Assembly: GCA_017985935.1 (NCBI GenBank)
Contig: JAGNWT010000006.1
Span: forward strand, 16,265-77,261
Direction: 5' to 3'
Source of the DNA: Anaerolineales bacterium
GTDB lineage: Bacteria > Chloroflexota > Anaerolineae > Anaerolineales > Villigracilaceae
Length of the DNA: 60,997 nucleotides
The translations under genes were made by a program, and so were the position numbers. Under the pieces are notes generated by a model. That model was not told the DNA's origin and did no database searches. It worked only from the letters and a program-made list of their open reading frames with translations. Each line of letters opens with the position of its first letter. The stretch's first letter is position 1. This document shows positions 50,519 to 58,347 of this stretch, piece by piece.

Positions 50519-51130
50519 CTATTTAGCTCTATAAAGCTTGTTGGCTTCTATATAATCGTACACAGCAGGGGTGACATAGTATCGATACGCTTCCCCGTTC
50601 AACACCCTGCGGCGGATCTCTTGCGAGGATAAATTCTGGAGCAGCGCGTCAATAAAGACGACTTTCTCCGTCAACCCGGGGATGATCTGTTCCAAGGCGG
50701 TCATGTCGAACGGCTCGCCTGGACGGCGCATCACACCGATCTTGTAAACCGCATGTACCAGTTCAGGGTAGAGCCGCCAGGTTGGCAGATCGCGAAGTGA
50801 ATCCCCGCCCAACAACAGCACGATATCGGCATCCGGCTCCTGACTGGCAAGCAAGCGCAAAGTGTCTACAGTGTAATGCGGTCCGGGTCGGTCGATCTCA
50901 AGATAAGAGATCTCAAAAAGAGGATTATCCGCGATCATGCGCTTTAGCATTTCAAGCCGATGCGGGAACGGTGTCTTTGATTGGTCGCGCTTGTGAGGCG
51001 GATCAGGTGCGAGCATCCACAGCAGACGCGACAACCCAAATTGATGAGCCGCCTCACTGGCAAGGATGAGGTGGGCGATATGAGGCGGGTCAAAGGTTCC
51101 GCCAAAGAGTCCGATCTTTGTTCGTGACAT
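50519..51130 (-). CDS. nadD: nicotinate-nucleotide adenylyltransferase
   Basis: A 203-residue NadD: GLFGGTFDPPHIAHL (nucleotidyltransferase HxGH-type motif as HIAH), LAPDPPHKRD, LLGGDSLRDLPTW, and the C-terminal LSSQEIRRRVLNGEAYRYYV. It makes deamido-NAD from nicotinate mononucleotide, the step after pncB. I use ATG 51130 since the family motif starts six residues later; longer in-frame starts run into mvaD. It is 10 bases behind mvaD. Confidence 0.94.
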   Translation of the reverse strand: MSRTKIGLFGGTFDPPHIAHLILASEAAHQFGLSRLLWMLAPDPPHKRDQSKTPFPHRLEMLKRMIADNPLFEISYLEIDRPGPHYTVDTLRLLASQEPDADIVLLLGGDSLRDLPTWRLYPELVHAVYKIGVMRRPGEPFDMTALEQIIPGLTEKVVFIDALLQNLSSQEIRRRVLNGEAYRYYVTPAVYDYIEANKLYRAK

Positions 51131-51140
51131 AAAAAATACC

Positions 51141-52112
51141 TTAGACCACCTTCGCCGCACCGCCGACACCCGCCACCAACACATTGCTAACGCCGGGAAT
51201 CTCACGCAATCGTTTTTCCACTTCTGCTTTGTACTCGCCCAAGCACAACACATGGACATTCGCACCAGCATCCACCGTGTAGCCCACGGGGAGTCCGCTT
51301 GCGCGCCATTCACGCACCTGATGAAAGATCTCCACTGTGGCAGACTGCCAGTACATGAGCGGCGGGTTGGAGGTCATCATTACTGAGTGCATCATGTCTG
51401 AGTCGTGTTCGATGACATTGGCAAAGGCTTCAAAGTCTTTTCTCAAAATCGCATTGCGGCAGATCTCAATTCGGCGCGGAGCATCTGCCACCCGCGCATT
51501 TTGCAATGGGCTCGTCCCGGCAATGGCATGACCTTCCGTGGAGCCGGTCTTTTTGTGCGCTGCGTTCACAATGGCAACACAGTCCGCCAAATTCCAATGC
51601 GCAGCGGGTGCGATCGAGAACGCATAAGAGTCGCTTTCAGCCTCGCCCATTTTCCACTCCACAAAGCCGGCTGGGATGGAGCGGGAGGCGGAGCCTGATC
51701 CACGCCGCGCAAGGACAGAAAGTTCAGGTTCGCTCAAGTCAAGTCCCGCCGCTTTGGAAGCCGCCAACGCCAATGCCGCGAACGCCGCGGCAGAAGAAGC
51801 AATGCCCGCTCCGGCAGGGAAGTTATTCTCGCTGGTTACCTCAGCACGGTCTTGGATTCCCGCCTTCTCTCTTACAAGATCAAGGATATAGGAGACGCGC
51901 TCCAGTCCCTTATCCTTCACCTCGGAAGAGTTAATGCTCAGCGAATCGTTTTTAGCTGAAGTGAAGGCTACCGTTGTACGAGTGAACAATCCATCCAGGT
52001 TCATGGAGATGGATCCATTGACGGGGAGGCGCAGATTATTATTGCGATTGCCCCAATACTTAATGAAAGCAATATTTGGATTTGCTTGGGCAGTGGCAGA
52101 AGAAGGTTTCAT
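51141..52112 (-). CDS. mvaD: diphosphomevalonate/phosphomevalonate decarboxylase
   Basis: A 323-residue GHMP-family decarboxylase: NIAFIKYWGNRNNNLRLPVN, the glycine-rich ATP loop GAGIASSAAAFAALALA, RRGSGSASRSIPAGF, and the C-terminal TVDAGANVHVLCL. The classical enzyme converts diphosphomevalonate to isopentenyl diphosphate; Chloroflexota such as Roseiflexus have a relative that decarboxylates phosphomevalonate. Which of the two this is cannot be decided by eye. Followed by nadD in one transcript. Confidence 0.9.
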   Translation of the reverse strand: MKPSSATAQANPNIAFIKYWGNRNNNLRLPVNGSISMNLDGLFTRTTVAFTSAKNDSLSINSSEVKDKGLERVSYILDLVREKAGIQDRAEVTSENNFPAGAGIASSAAAFAALALAASKAAGLDLSEPELSVLARRGSGSASRSIPAGFVEWKMGEAESDSYAFSIAPAAHWNLADCVAIVNAAHKKTGSTEGHAIAGTSPLQNARVADAPRRIEICRNAILRKDFEAFANVIEHDSDMMHSVMMTSNPPLMYWQSATVEIFHQVREWRASGLPVGYTVDAGANVHVLCLGEYKAEVEKRLREIPGVSNVLVAGVGGAAKVV

Positions 52113-52141
52113 GGCAATTTTTCGTTGAATATCAGTGATTT

Positions 52142-52294
52142 TTATGGCAATTTAGTACAAAATTGATGGTTCTCTTGAGCTAACATAGCAGGCTTCATAT
52201 TTTGGGGAGACAAATCAAGTTTACCATGTTGATAATCTCGATATTGCATGAGCATCAAACGATAATCATCTAATAAACAAAATATACCTATTGA
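52142..52294 (-). pseudogene. possible C-terminal gene remnant (about 50 codons)
   Basis: On the minus strand a 50-codon open stretch follows a stop and ends in TAA (complement of 52142-52144). Its translation looks protein-like (LLDDYRLMLMQYRDYQHGKL, then LSPQNMKPAMLAQENHQF) rather than random, but there is no SD or convincing start and the frame breaks upstream. A decayed fragment of an acquired gene is one reading; chance is the other. I do not recognise the family. Confidence 0.25.
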
Positions 52295-52374
52295 TCAGCA
52301 CAACCAATGAAGCTTAACCCCTTCCTTGTTTTTATTGGGCTAACGCCAAGTTCGCACTGTTTTTCTTTCTAATA

Positions 52375-52406
52375 CATCTTTGCGCTTAAGCAAAGATGCT
52401 TTTTTT
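52375..52406 (+). terminator. orphan plus-strand terminator
   Basis: CATCTTTGC (52375-52383) pairs with GCAAAGATG (52390-52398), then CTTTTTTTG. The nearest upstream genes run on the other strand, so what it terminates is unclear. Confidence 0.75.
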
Positions 52407-52489
52407 GTTTCATAGATAATTGAAACCGCCGCTCCCTATGGAGTTGACAGATTTTCTCATACAATAGACCAAATTAAAACTGGAGACTT

Positions 52490-52981
52490 ATGAAAAAATA
52501 TTACCTTCTCTTATTAACTCTGGCTCTGCTGCTCCCCTCTGCCTCTGTGCTTGCTGAGGGACAATTTGATTACATTGTTATTCGAGGGTTTGGAATTGTC
52601 GAAGATATCAATATATCCAACCCCGCGCTAACACAGAACTATTATGCTTTTGCCGATTTCTCAAAAGGGGAGGTCAACCCGCCCGCCGACCCTGGGATTG
52701 GTTATCAGGTGGTGCGCATGTATGCCAAAGACAGCAAAGGCGTTCCCTACGACCAGTTACATTACTATCCCGACAGCGGATATGTTTTTTACGACGGCAT
52801 CGTGAATGGATATTCTGAATTGGGCACAAAATGGTATCTTGCCAACCCCACGGTTGAAGAACCTTTCCGCGCGGCGCTGGCTGAAAATGCGCGGCTGACT
52901 TTTATTCCGCTTGCAATATTTCTTGCATTGCTGGCGGGTTTCCTTGTGTATTATTTCAAGAAACCAAAACAAACAGAGTAA
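52490..52981 (+). CDS. secreted, C-terminally anchored protein of unknown function
   Basis: A 163-residue protein: signal peptide (LLLLTLALLLPSASVLAEG), a 100-residue extracytoplasmic domain rich in Tyr (GKGVPYDQLHYYPDSGYVFYD-like region), and a C-terminal TM helix (FIPLAIFLALLAGFLVYYF) with a KKPK tail. SD TGGAG precedes the ATG. I do not recognise the family. It is divergent from mvaD and convergent with the cytochrome b gene. Confidence 0.7.
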   Translation: MKKYYLLLLTLALLLPSASVLAEGQFDYIVIRGFGIVEDINISNPALTQNYYAFADFSKGEVNPPADPGIGYQVVRMYAKDSKGVPYDQLHYYPDSGYVFYDGIVNGYSELGTKWYLANPTVEEPFRAALAENARLTFIPLAIFLALLAGFLVYYFKKPKQTE

Positions 52982-53015
52982 GACGTTACTCAACAAACCG
53001 AATACAAAAGCATTT

Positions 53016-53074
53016 ACCACGGAGGCACAGAGGCACGGAGTTTTTAATTCTCTGTGCCTTCGTGTCTCTGTGGT
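53016..53074. repeat. CACAAAG/CACGGAG-type dispersed palindrome
   Basis: A 25-base arm (53016-53040) matches the complement of 53050-53074 at 20 of 25 positions, and most mismatches would be G-U pairs in RNA. Words: CACGGAG, CACAGAG, TTCGTGTCTCTGTGG. Member of the family also seen at 1511, 4698 and 55173. Confidence 0.75.
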
Positions 53075-53081
53075 TATTTTT

Positions 53082-55145
53082 TTATCTCACTATCACTGCA
53101 TCACTGCTATTATCGTAATTGAACACAACCACCTGTGATACATCCAGCACAAGTGTATCAGAGAAGACGGTGCGGAAATCTTTATCGTCATCTTTCAACA
53201 GCATCTCGATTTGATGTGAACCTGATGGAATGGAAATAAACTCCAGCGCAGAGATGCGCCCGTTACCGCTGACACCCGAAGGTTGATAGGTTTCTTCCAA
53301 GACAGTCTTGCCATCCACGACCAGCCGAATGCTGACGGGGTAGTGCGTGCCGCCGAAAATCTTTTCCGCATCCGCGCCTTCGGGCAGGGTCATGCCTTCG
53401 GGAATATTGGCGGAAGAAATTTTTCCCTTCAAATCCAACGCAACGCGAATGGCAGAGCCTTGCGCCGCAGACATTCCAGCGAGAACGTCCAATGGAAGCG
53501 CGAGAGCAAAAATCGCAAACAAAATCAGTGTCCCCACCAACGCGCTTACCAGCGAGGGCATCAACCTACTGCGCTCCTTCAAAACAGGCAGTACAGGCGT
53601 AGACTTCTTCGCCTGCCTTTCGGGGCGATGCAAATCATTGAGAAAATTCAAAACCGACTTCGATTCGCCAGGCGTTGTCTCCAGCCAGTGCAGTTCCTTC
53701 GTCACCAGCGCAGGTCGCATGTGCAAACGGTTCGCGATCCAATGCGCGTCTTCGCGGAACACGCCATCGTCATACGGCGGAGCCAACAGCAGGACATCGC
53801 GCGCACCTTCATTGTGCAGGGATTTGATCCACTCGATGTTGACCGCGCTCACGCTTGGCAACACTGCCGTGATGACGCGCGCCGCCTCTTTCTCACCGAT
53901 AGTTGATACAGCAACAGGTACATTTTCTTTGCTGACGTTTAATTCCGCAGGCAAACCGCCCAACGCTTCATCCCGTTGACTCGCAAACAAGATCGTGACA
54001 GGGCTGCCGCTTTTCTTTTCCTGAGATAATGCGCCCTTCACCGCGCCAAAGACCTGCTCCCCGTTGTAACCGCCATTCAAATCAATCGCATCGGTAGGAC
54101 AAGCCCCCACGCAAATTCCGCAGCCTGTGCATTGCGCGGCATTGATGATCGCCAGTTTGTGATAGCCCGAAGCATCATTGCGGTCTTTCATGCGAATGGC
54201 ATCGAACGGACATTCGGCGTAGCAAATGTTACAGCCAGTACACTTTGGATCGGTAACAGAAGCAGGTCCGAGGTTACGTCCCGATGCGATCCAAGGGAGC
54301 AGGAACAAACTCCCGCCGACGAGAATTGCCAAGCCCCAGAAAATCCAATTCCCAAGAGAATCGATCAAAGGCAAAAAGCCCAAGTACAGCGCATCCATCG
54401 GCACGGACGGAATCAGGTGCGAAAGATCCGCGGGCATTGCCGATTGAACAGGCTTGATGAGCGAAAGAATCACAAGCCCGATCACGGCTTGAATGCTGAC
54501 CCAACGCGGTGACCACCAGCGTTCACGCGAGAGGCGCAGGCTGTGAATATAAATGCCGAGAAAACCGATGAGCGGTAGAAAGACATGCAGAAAAAGAATG
54601 ATGACGAAGTTGGAGAACGTGCGCGATGCGAGGTCAGGCGCAACGTAGGTGAGACCCGATGTGCCTGCCAGATATTGCATCATGTATTCGGTCATCCATT
54701 GTGCGCGTTGGTCCCAGATAAGCCAATAACCCATAGTGCCCGTAAGCCAAACCAGCGCAAACATAATCCAGCCGCTCGTCCACGCCAGCCAGCGTTGACC
54801 CCAGAAGCGGTCGCTGAATAACATTTTGAGCAAGTGCAAAACGATGAGCACGATCATTCCATCGGACGCATAACGATGAATACTGCGCATGAGCGAGCCG
54901 AACCAATTCGAGTCAATTTTCTCGACAGTTTTATAAGCCACGTCCAGTCCGGGGCGGTAGATCATGGTGAGATACGCGCCCGTCGCAATGAGGATGATCA
55001 ACATGAAGATGCTGAGCGTGCCAAGGTGATACAACGGGTTGAAATCGGATCGCGTGAATCGATTGATAAAACCTTCAAACTTTGTCCATGCTTTTTCAAG
55101 AGCGCGTAATGTTTTGCGTTGAGCGTAAGGATTACTAAGTGTCAT
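53082..55145 (-). CDS. cytochrome b-ferredoxin fusion membrane protein
   Basis: A 687-residue multi-domain protein. Residues 1-230: cytochrome b N-terminal (PetB-like) domain with haem pairs His90/His104 and His187/His201, each 14 apart as in bc1. Two more TM helices to 287. Residues 300-355: two [4Fe-4S] sites, CTGCNICYAECP and CTGCGICVGACP. Residues 380-510: a soluble domain that resembles the HdrA/MvhD-type delta region but without its cysteines. Then a TM helix (about 545-570) and an extracytoplasmic beta domain. No Rieske or c1 partner is near. Last gene of the haem-copper cluster; a quinol-linked electron module is inferred. Confidence 0.82.
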   Translation of the reverse strand: MTLSNPYAQRKTLRALEKAWTKFEGFINRFTRSDFNPLYHLGTLSIFMLIILIATGAYLTMIYRPGLDVAYKTVEKIDSNWFGSLMRSIHRYASDGMIVLIVLHLLKMLFSDRFWGQRWLAWTSGWIMFALVWLTGTMGYWLIWDQRAQWMTEYMMQYLAGTSGLTYVAPDLASRTFSNFVIILFLHVFLPLIGFLGIYIHSLRLSRERWWSPRWVSIQAVIGLVILSLIKPVQSAMPADLSHLIPSVPMDALYLGFLPLIDSLGNWIFWGLAILVGGSLFLLPWIASGRNLGPASVTDPKCTGCNICYAECPFDAIRMKDRNDASGYHKLAIINAAQCTGCGICVGACPTDAIDLNGGYNGEQVFGAVKGALSQEKKSGSPVTILFASQRDEALGGLPAELNVSKENVPVAVSTIGEKEAARVITAVLPSVSAVNIEWIKSLHNEGARDVLLLAPPYDDGVFREDAHWIANRLHMRPALVTKELHWLETTPGESKSVLNFLNDLHRPERQAKKSTPVLPVLKERSRLMPSLVSALVGTLILFAIFALALPLDVLAGMSAAQGSAIRVALDLKGKISSANIPEGMTLPEGADAEKIFGGTHYPVSIRLVVDGKTVLEETYQPSGVSGNGRISALEFISIPSGSHQIEMLLKDDDKDFRTVFSDTLVLDVSQVVVFNYDNSSDAVIVR

Positions 55146-55241
55146 GTATTAGGTTCCAAGTACCAAGTTTTGAACCGCAAAGACCGCGAAGGTCGCCAAG
55201 AAAATATTTTTTTCTTTGCGCTCCTTGCGTGCTTTGCGGTT
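55146..55241. repeat. short-repeat tract plus CACAAAG-type palindrome
   Basis: AGGTTCCAAGTACCAAGTTT (55151-55170) is a short-word repeat (CCAAGTA). It is followed by arms AACCGCAAAG (55173-55182) and CTTTGCGGTT (55232-55241) enclosing CGCGAAGG and CTCCTTGCG, a variant of the family with CGCAAAG words. Confidence 0.7.
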
Positions 55242-57618
55242 ATTTTTCTTCTTCCAACAACGGAAATTGATTCATCTTCATCGCGTTGGTCGTGACGAAG
55301 ATACTGCTTGCCACCATCGCAAACGCGGAGAAGACAGGCTGTAGCAAACCTGTCATGGCAAGACCGACTCCGATCAGGTTATAGATCACTGCCCAGCCGA
55401 GGTTTTGCCGCACGCGCTTCATCGACTCGCGAGATATATCCACCAGCCAGGGGATGACGCGCAGATCATCGCGCACAAGCACAATGTCGGCGGCGGTACG
55501 CGCCACATCCGTGCCATGATTCATCGCGAGTCCCACGGTTGCGGCGGCAAGCGCAGGTCCGTCATTAATTCCATCGCCGACCATCGCGGAGTTTTCCATC
55601 AGCCGATTCATTTTTTCATCAGGGCTGAGCGCGGCGCTGACGGGAATCCCCAGCGCCTTCTGCCATCGCTCGCCTGCGCTGGTTTCATCACCCGTCAATA
55701 CACCGAGTTCCAGCCCGCGTGATTGCAATTGTCCAACCGTTTCTTTCGCCTCAGCGCGGATTTTTTCACCGAGTGCAAGAATGCCCGCCACCTGACCATC
55801 CCAACCTGCATACACCACGATATGCCCCGCCTCTTTCCACGCCTCAGCCTGTCGACTGATCTCCGTGGACATGCTCAACCCTTCGGCAAACATGAGACGG
55901 GCAGAACCGATGACGATTGATAGTTGGGCAACTGGCAATTGACCGACAACGCCGAGGGCTGGGAGGACTTTGAATGACACAGGCTTTTTCAATTCAACCT
56001 GCTCTGCTTTTGCATATTCCACAATCGCCTTCGCCAGTGGATGTTCGGATTCATTTTCGACCGAAGCGACGACTTGAAGAAATTTCTTGCGGCAGCCTGC
56101 TTTCTTATCTTGATCGCCTTCGATGAAAATACCCTGCACTTTCATCGGTAACTGACTCAGCGTGCCTGTTTTATCGAAGAAGATTCGCTCCACTTTGGCG
56201 AGGCGTTCCAATGCGCCTGTGCTGCGTAATATCGCGCCAGATTCGGCGGCGCGTTCCAGTGACAGCCACAAGGTCAGCGGAGTTGCCAGCCCCAGCGCAC
56301 ACGGACAGGCGATCAGCAAAACGGAGAGCGCAACCATCAGCCCTGTTTCCAGCCCTGAGATGGAATACCAGATTAGAAAAGCAATCGTTGCCAGCGCCAA
56401 CGCCAGCGGAGTCATCCACGCCGAGAGTTTGTCTGCCATGCGTTCAAGCGGAGAACGCGCCCACAACGCCTCATGTAGCAGCCGCCCAATTTGCCCTGCT
56501 GTTGTTAATTCGCCTACTGCCGTAGCAATGACCTCAAAACTTCCATCAAGACTGACTGTACCCGCCTGCACCTTATCACCTTCACGATGCGTCACAGGCT
56601 TGGGTTCGCCCGTCAACAATGATTCATCCACATCCCCTTCGCCGATGGCGATCAGTCCATCCACGGGAAAGCGTTCGCCAGGGCGAATCCGCACGCGCAT
56701 CCCTGCTTTCAGTTCGGAGACTTTCACCGTCACATCACCTTCGCCAGAGACCACAGTCGCTTCATTGGGAATTTGTTCCAACAGCCGCGCCACCGCCTTA
56801 TTGCTGGATTTATGCGCCTGCATTTCAAGCCAGCGTCCGATTGAAACTAAAAAGATGAGCATGGTCGCTGTGTCAAAATACAAACCGCCATGCCCCCAAA
56901 TTAAATTCCGCACCGATAACACATACGCCGAAAACGTCCCGATCATGATGAGCGTGTGAATGTTGGGTTGTCCGCGCAAGAGGCTTGCAAACCCTGCACG
57001 CAGAATCGGCAGTCCCAGCAAGACCAAAACAGGAATGCTCGTAACCAGCATCATGATCTGAAAAAAATGCACCAGCCATGCCGTCTCAGGGCTTGCCCAG
57101 CCGAGCAGTTCACGCGCATAAATTCCGCCGCCCACGATCATGTCGTGCAGCACCATCACACCGCCGATCAACAACCGTGTGAAAAAAGATTCTTCTTCAT
57201 CACGTGGCTTTTCGGTGGGCAGTGTGGCTTGATAGCCCAACGAGCGCACGCGCTTCTTTAGCGATTTGTGATTGGTGATTGTTGAGTCGAAGGTGATGTT
57301 TGCTTGTTGTTGGATGAAACTCACCTCTGCGCTAACCACGCCCTTTGTGCGTTTGAGATTCTCACTCACCAGCCACGCGCAGGATGAACACCACATGCCG
57401 CCCAGCGTGAGGATGACTTCACCGCTTCTTTCTGGAACTTGAGCCTGATTCTGTTCTACAGCAGGACTCTCCGCCAGAAGCGCCGCCACCTCTCTGCACG
57501 ATGGACAGCAAAATACATCCCCGCTGTCATTCGTTAACGGATGGAGAGTCGTCAGCCCGCACAAGGAACAGGCAACGAGTGTTTTTGAAGAAACAGAAGA
57601 AGCAGAAGCGAGAGTCAT
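55240..57618 (-). CDS. ccoI: CcoI/FixI-type copper-transporting P-type ATPase
   Basis: A 792-residue P1B-type ATPase. N-terminal Cys cluster (CSLCG then FCCPSC), the putative metal-binding domain typical of CcoI. Next an HMA domain (GGMWCSSCAWLV), eight TM helices with the CPC copper motif (IACPCALGLATP), phosphorylation DKTGTLSQ, and GDGINDGPALAAA. CcoI supplies copper to haem-copper oxidases during assembly. It follows the SafE-like gene by 3 bases and lies in the haem-copper cluster, so it probably serves subunit I. Confidence 0.93.
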   Translation of the reverse strand: MTLASASSVSSKTLVACSLCGLTTLHPLTNDSGDVFCCPSCREVAALLAESPAVEQNQAQVPERSGEVILTLGGMWCSSCAWLVSENLKRTKGVVSAEVSFIQQQANITFDSTITNHKSLKKRVRSLGYQATLPTEKPRDEEESFFTRLLIGGVMVLHDMIVGGGIYARELLGWASPETAWLVHFFQIMMLVTSIPVLVLLGLPILRAGFASLLRGQPNIHTLIMIGTFSAYVLSVRNLIWGHGGLYFDTATMLIFLVSIGRWLEMQAHKSSNKAVARLLEQIPNEATVVSGEGDVTVKVSELKAGMRVRIRPGERFPVDGLIAIGEGDVDESLLTGEPKPVTHREGDKVQAGTVSLDGSFEVIATAVGELTTAGQIGRLLHEALWARSPLERMADKLSAWMTPLALALATIAFLIWYSISGLETGLMVALSVLLIACPCALGLATPLTLWLSLERAAESGAILRSTGALERLAKVERIFFDKTGTLSQLPMKVQGIFIEGDQDKKAGCRKKFLQVVASVENESEHPLAKAIVEYAKAEQVELKKPVSFKVLPALGVVGQLPVAQLSIVIGSARLMFAEGLSMSTEISRQAEAWKEAGHIVVYAGWDGQVAGILALGEKIRAEAKETVGQLQSRGLELGVLTGDETSAGERWQKALGIPVSAALSPDEKMNRLMENSAMVGDGINDGPALAAATVGLAMNHGTDVARTAADIVLVRDDLRVIPWLVDISRESMKRVRQNLGWAVIYNLIGVGLAMTGLLQPVFSAFAMVASSIFVTTNAMKMNQFPLLEEEK

Positions 57619-57621
57619 TAT

Positions 57622-58287
57622 TTACCAAAGCATCAGCGAACCGAGCATGAGATGGTCAACCATTCCAAGAGAGGCAAATCCACGCATGGCGAATTGGAAG
57701 CCGAAGAACATCATCACAAGCGAAGCCAGTCCGCGAGATAAAAAGCGGGAGGAGGATTTTGTCGCCAGCCATTTGACGGCAAATAAACTTGGGATTGTGG
57801 CAATGCCGAAGACGGTCATATTCAATGCACCGTGTAGCGCGTTGGCGGATGTCACCGCTGTGAGGAGCGCGGTCAGAACCAAGCCGCAGGGGAGGAGTCC
57901 CCACAGAAGACCGAGCAGGTACGAGGTCGGGAGCGAAGCGGATTTGAACGTGCGGATGGCATTGCCCCAGCGCTTGATCAATCCTGAAAATAAAAGTTCA
58001 GGCGAGGGGGTTAATCCAATAAATGCGGATGCCATATAAAAAGCGATGATTGCAAATGAAATCGAAAGCGCGGCTTGCAGATTGCCGAACGCCCACAGGG
58101 TCTGACCGAATGCGCCGAAGATAAAGCCGAGGATCGTATACGTGGTAATGCGACCCGCGTGCGCCAGAACCCAGGCACGTTTGTCACGGAAGATCGGCTG
58201 ACGGTCGAAAAGCAGGACGACCGCACTGCACATCCCCACACAATGTCCGAGACTGCCGAGTAATCCTAAAAGAAAAGATGCGGTCAT
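57622..58287 (-). CDS. SafE/TauE-family membrane protein of the copper-assembly type
   Basis: A 221-residue protein with six TM helices; the start TASFLLGLLGSLGHCVGMC carries the His-Cys motif (GHCVGMC) of the SafE/UreH-2 group that accompanies ccoI genes, and a second motif is LLWGLLPCGLV. Roles in copper handling for oxidase assembly have been proposed for this group. It lies between subunit I and the CcoI-type ATPase. Confidence 0.85.
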   Translation of the reverse strand: MTASFLLGLLGSLGHCVGMCSAVVLLFDRQPIFRDKRAWVLAHAGRITTYTILGFIFGAFGQTLWAFGNLQAALSISFAIIAFYMASAFIGLTPSPELLFSGLIKRWGNAIRTFKSASLPTSYLLGLLWGLLPCGLVLTALLTAVTSANALHGALNMTVFGIATIPSLFAVKWLATKSSSRFLSRGLASLVMMFFGFQFAMRGFASLGMVDHLMLGSLMLW

Positions 58288-58347
58288 ATTAAGGGTTCCT
58301 GCCCGAGGTGGCGATCCCCGGGCAGGATGTCAAAGGAGAATGCTGGC

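Larger units (their letters stand above)
52113..52489. other. AT-rich island with an orphan terminator and a possible gene fragment
   Basis: 377 bases without a complete gene. It contains an open stretch on the minus strand (52142-52294) and a plus-strand terminator (52375-52406) with no plus-strand gene before it. AT content is visibly higher than in flanking genes. I see no IS ends, tRNA or riboswitch. Confidence 0.6.

Noticed and set aside
52142..52294. Calling this a complete small gene
   Set aside because: There is no SD, the first internal ATG leaves only 37 residues, and the frame is broken upstream; it is listed only as a possible fragment.
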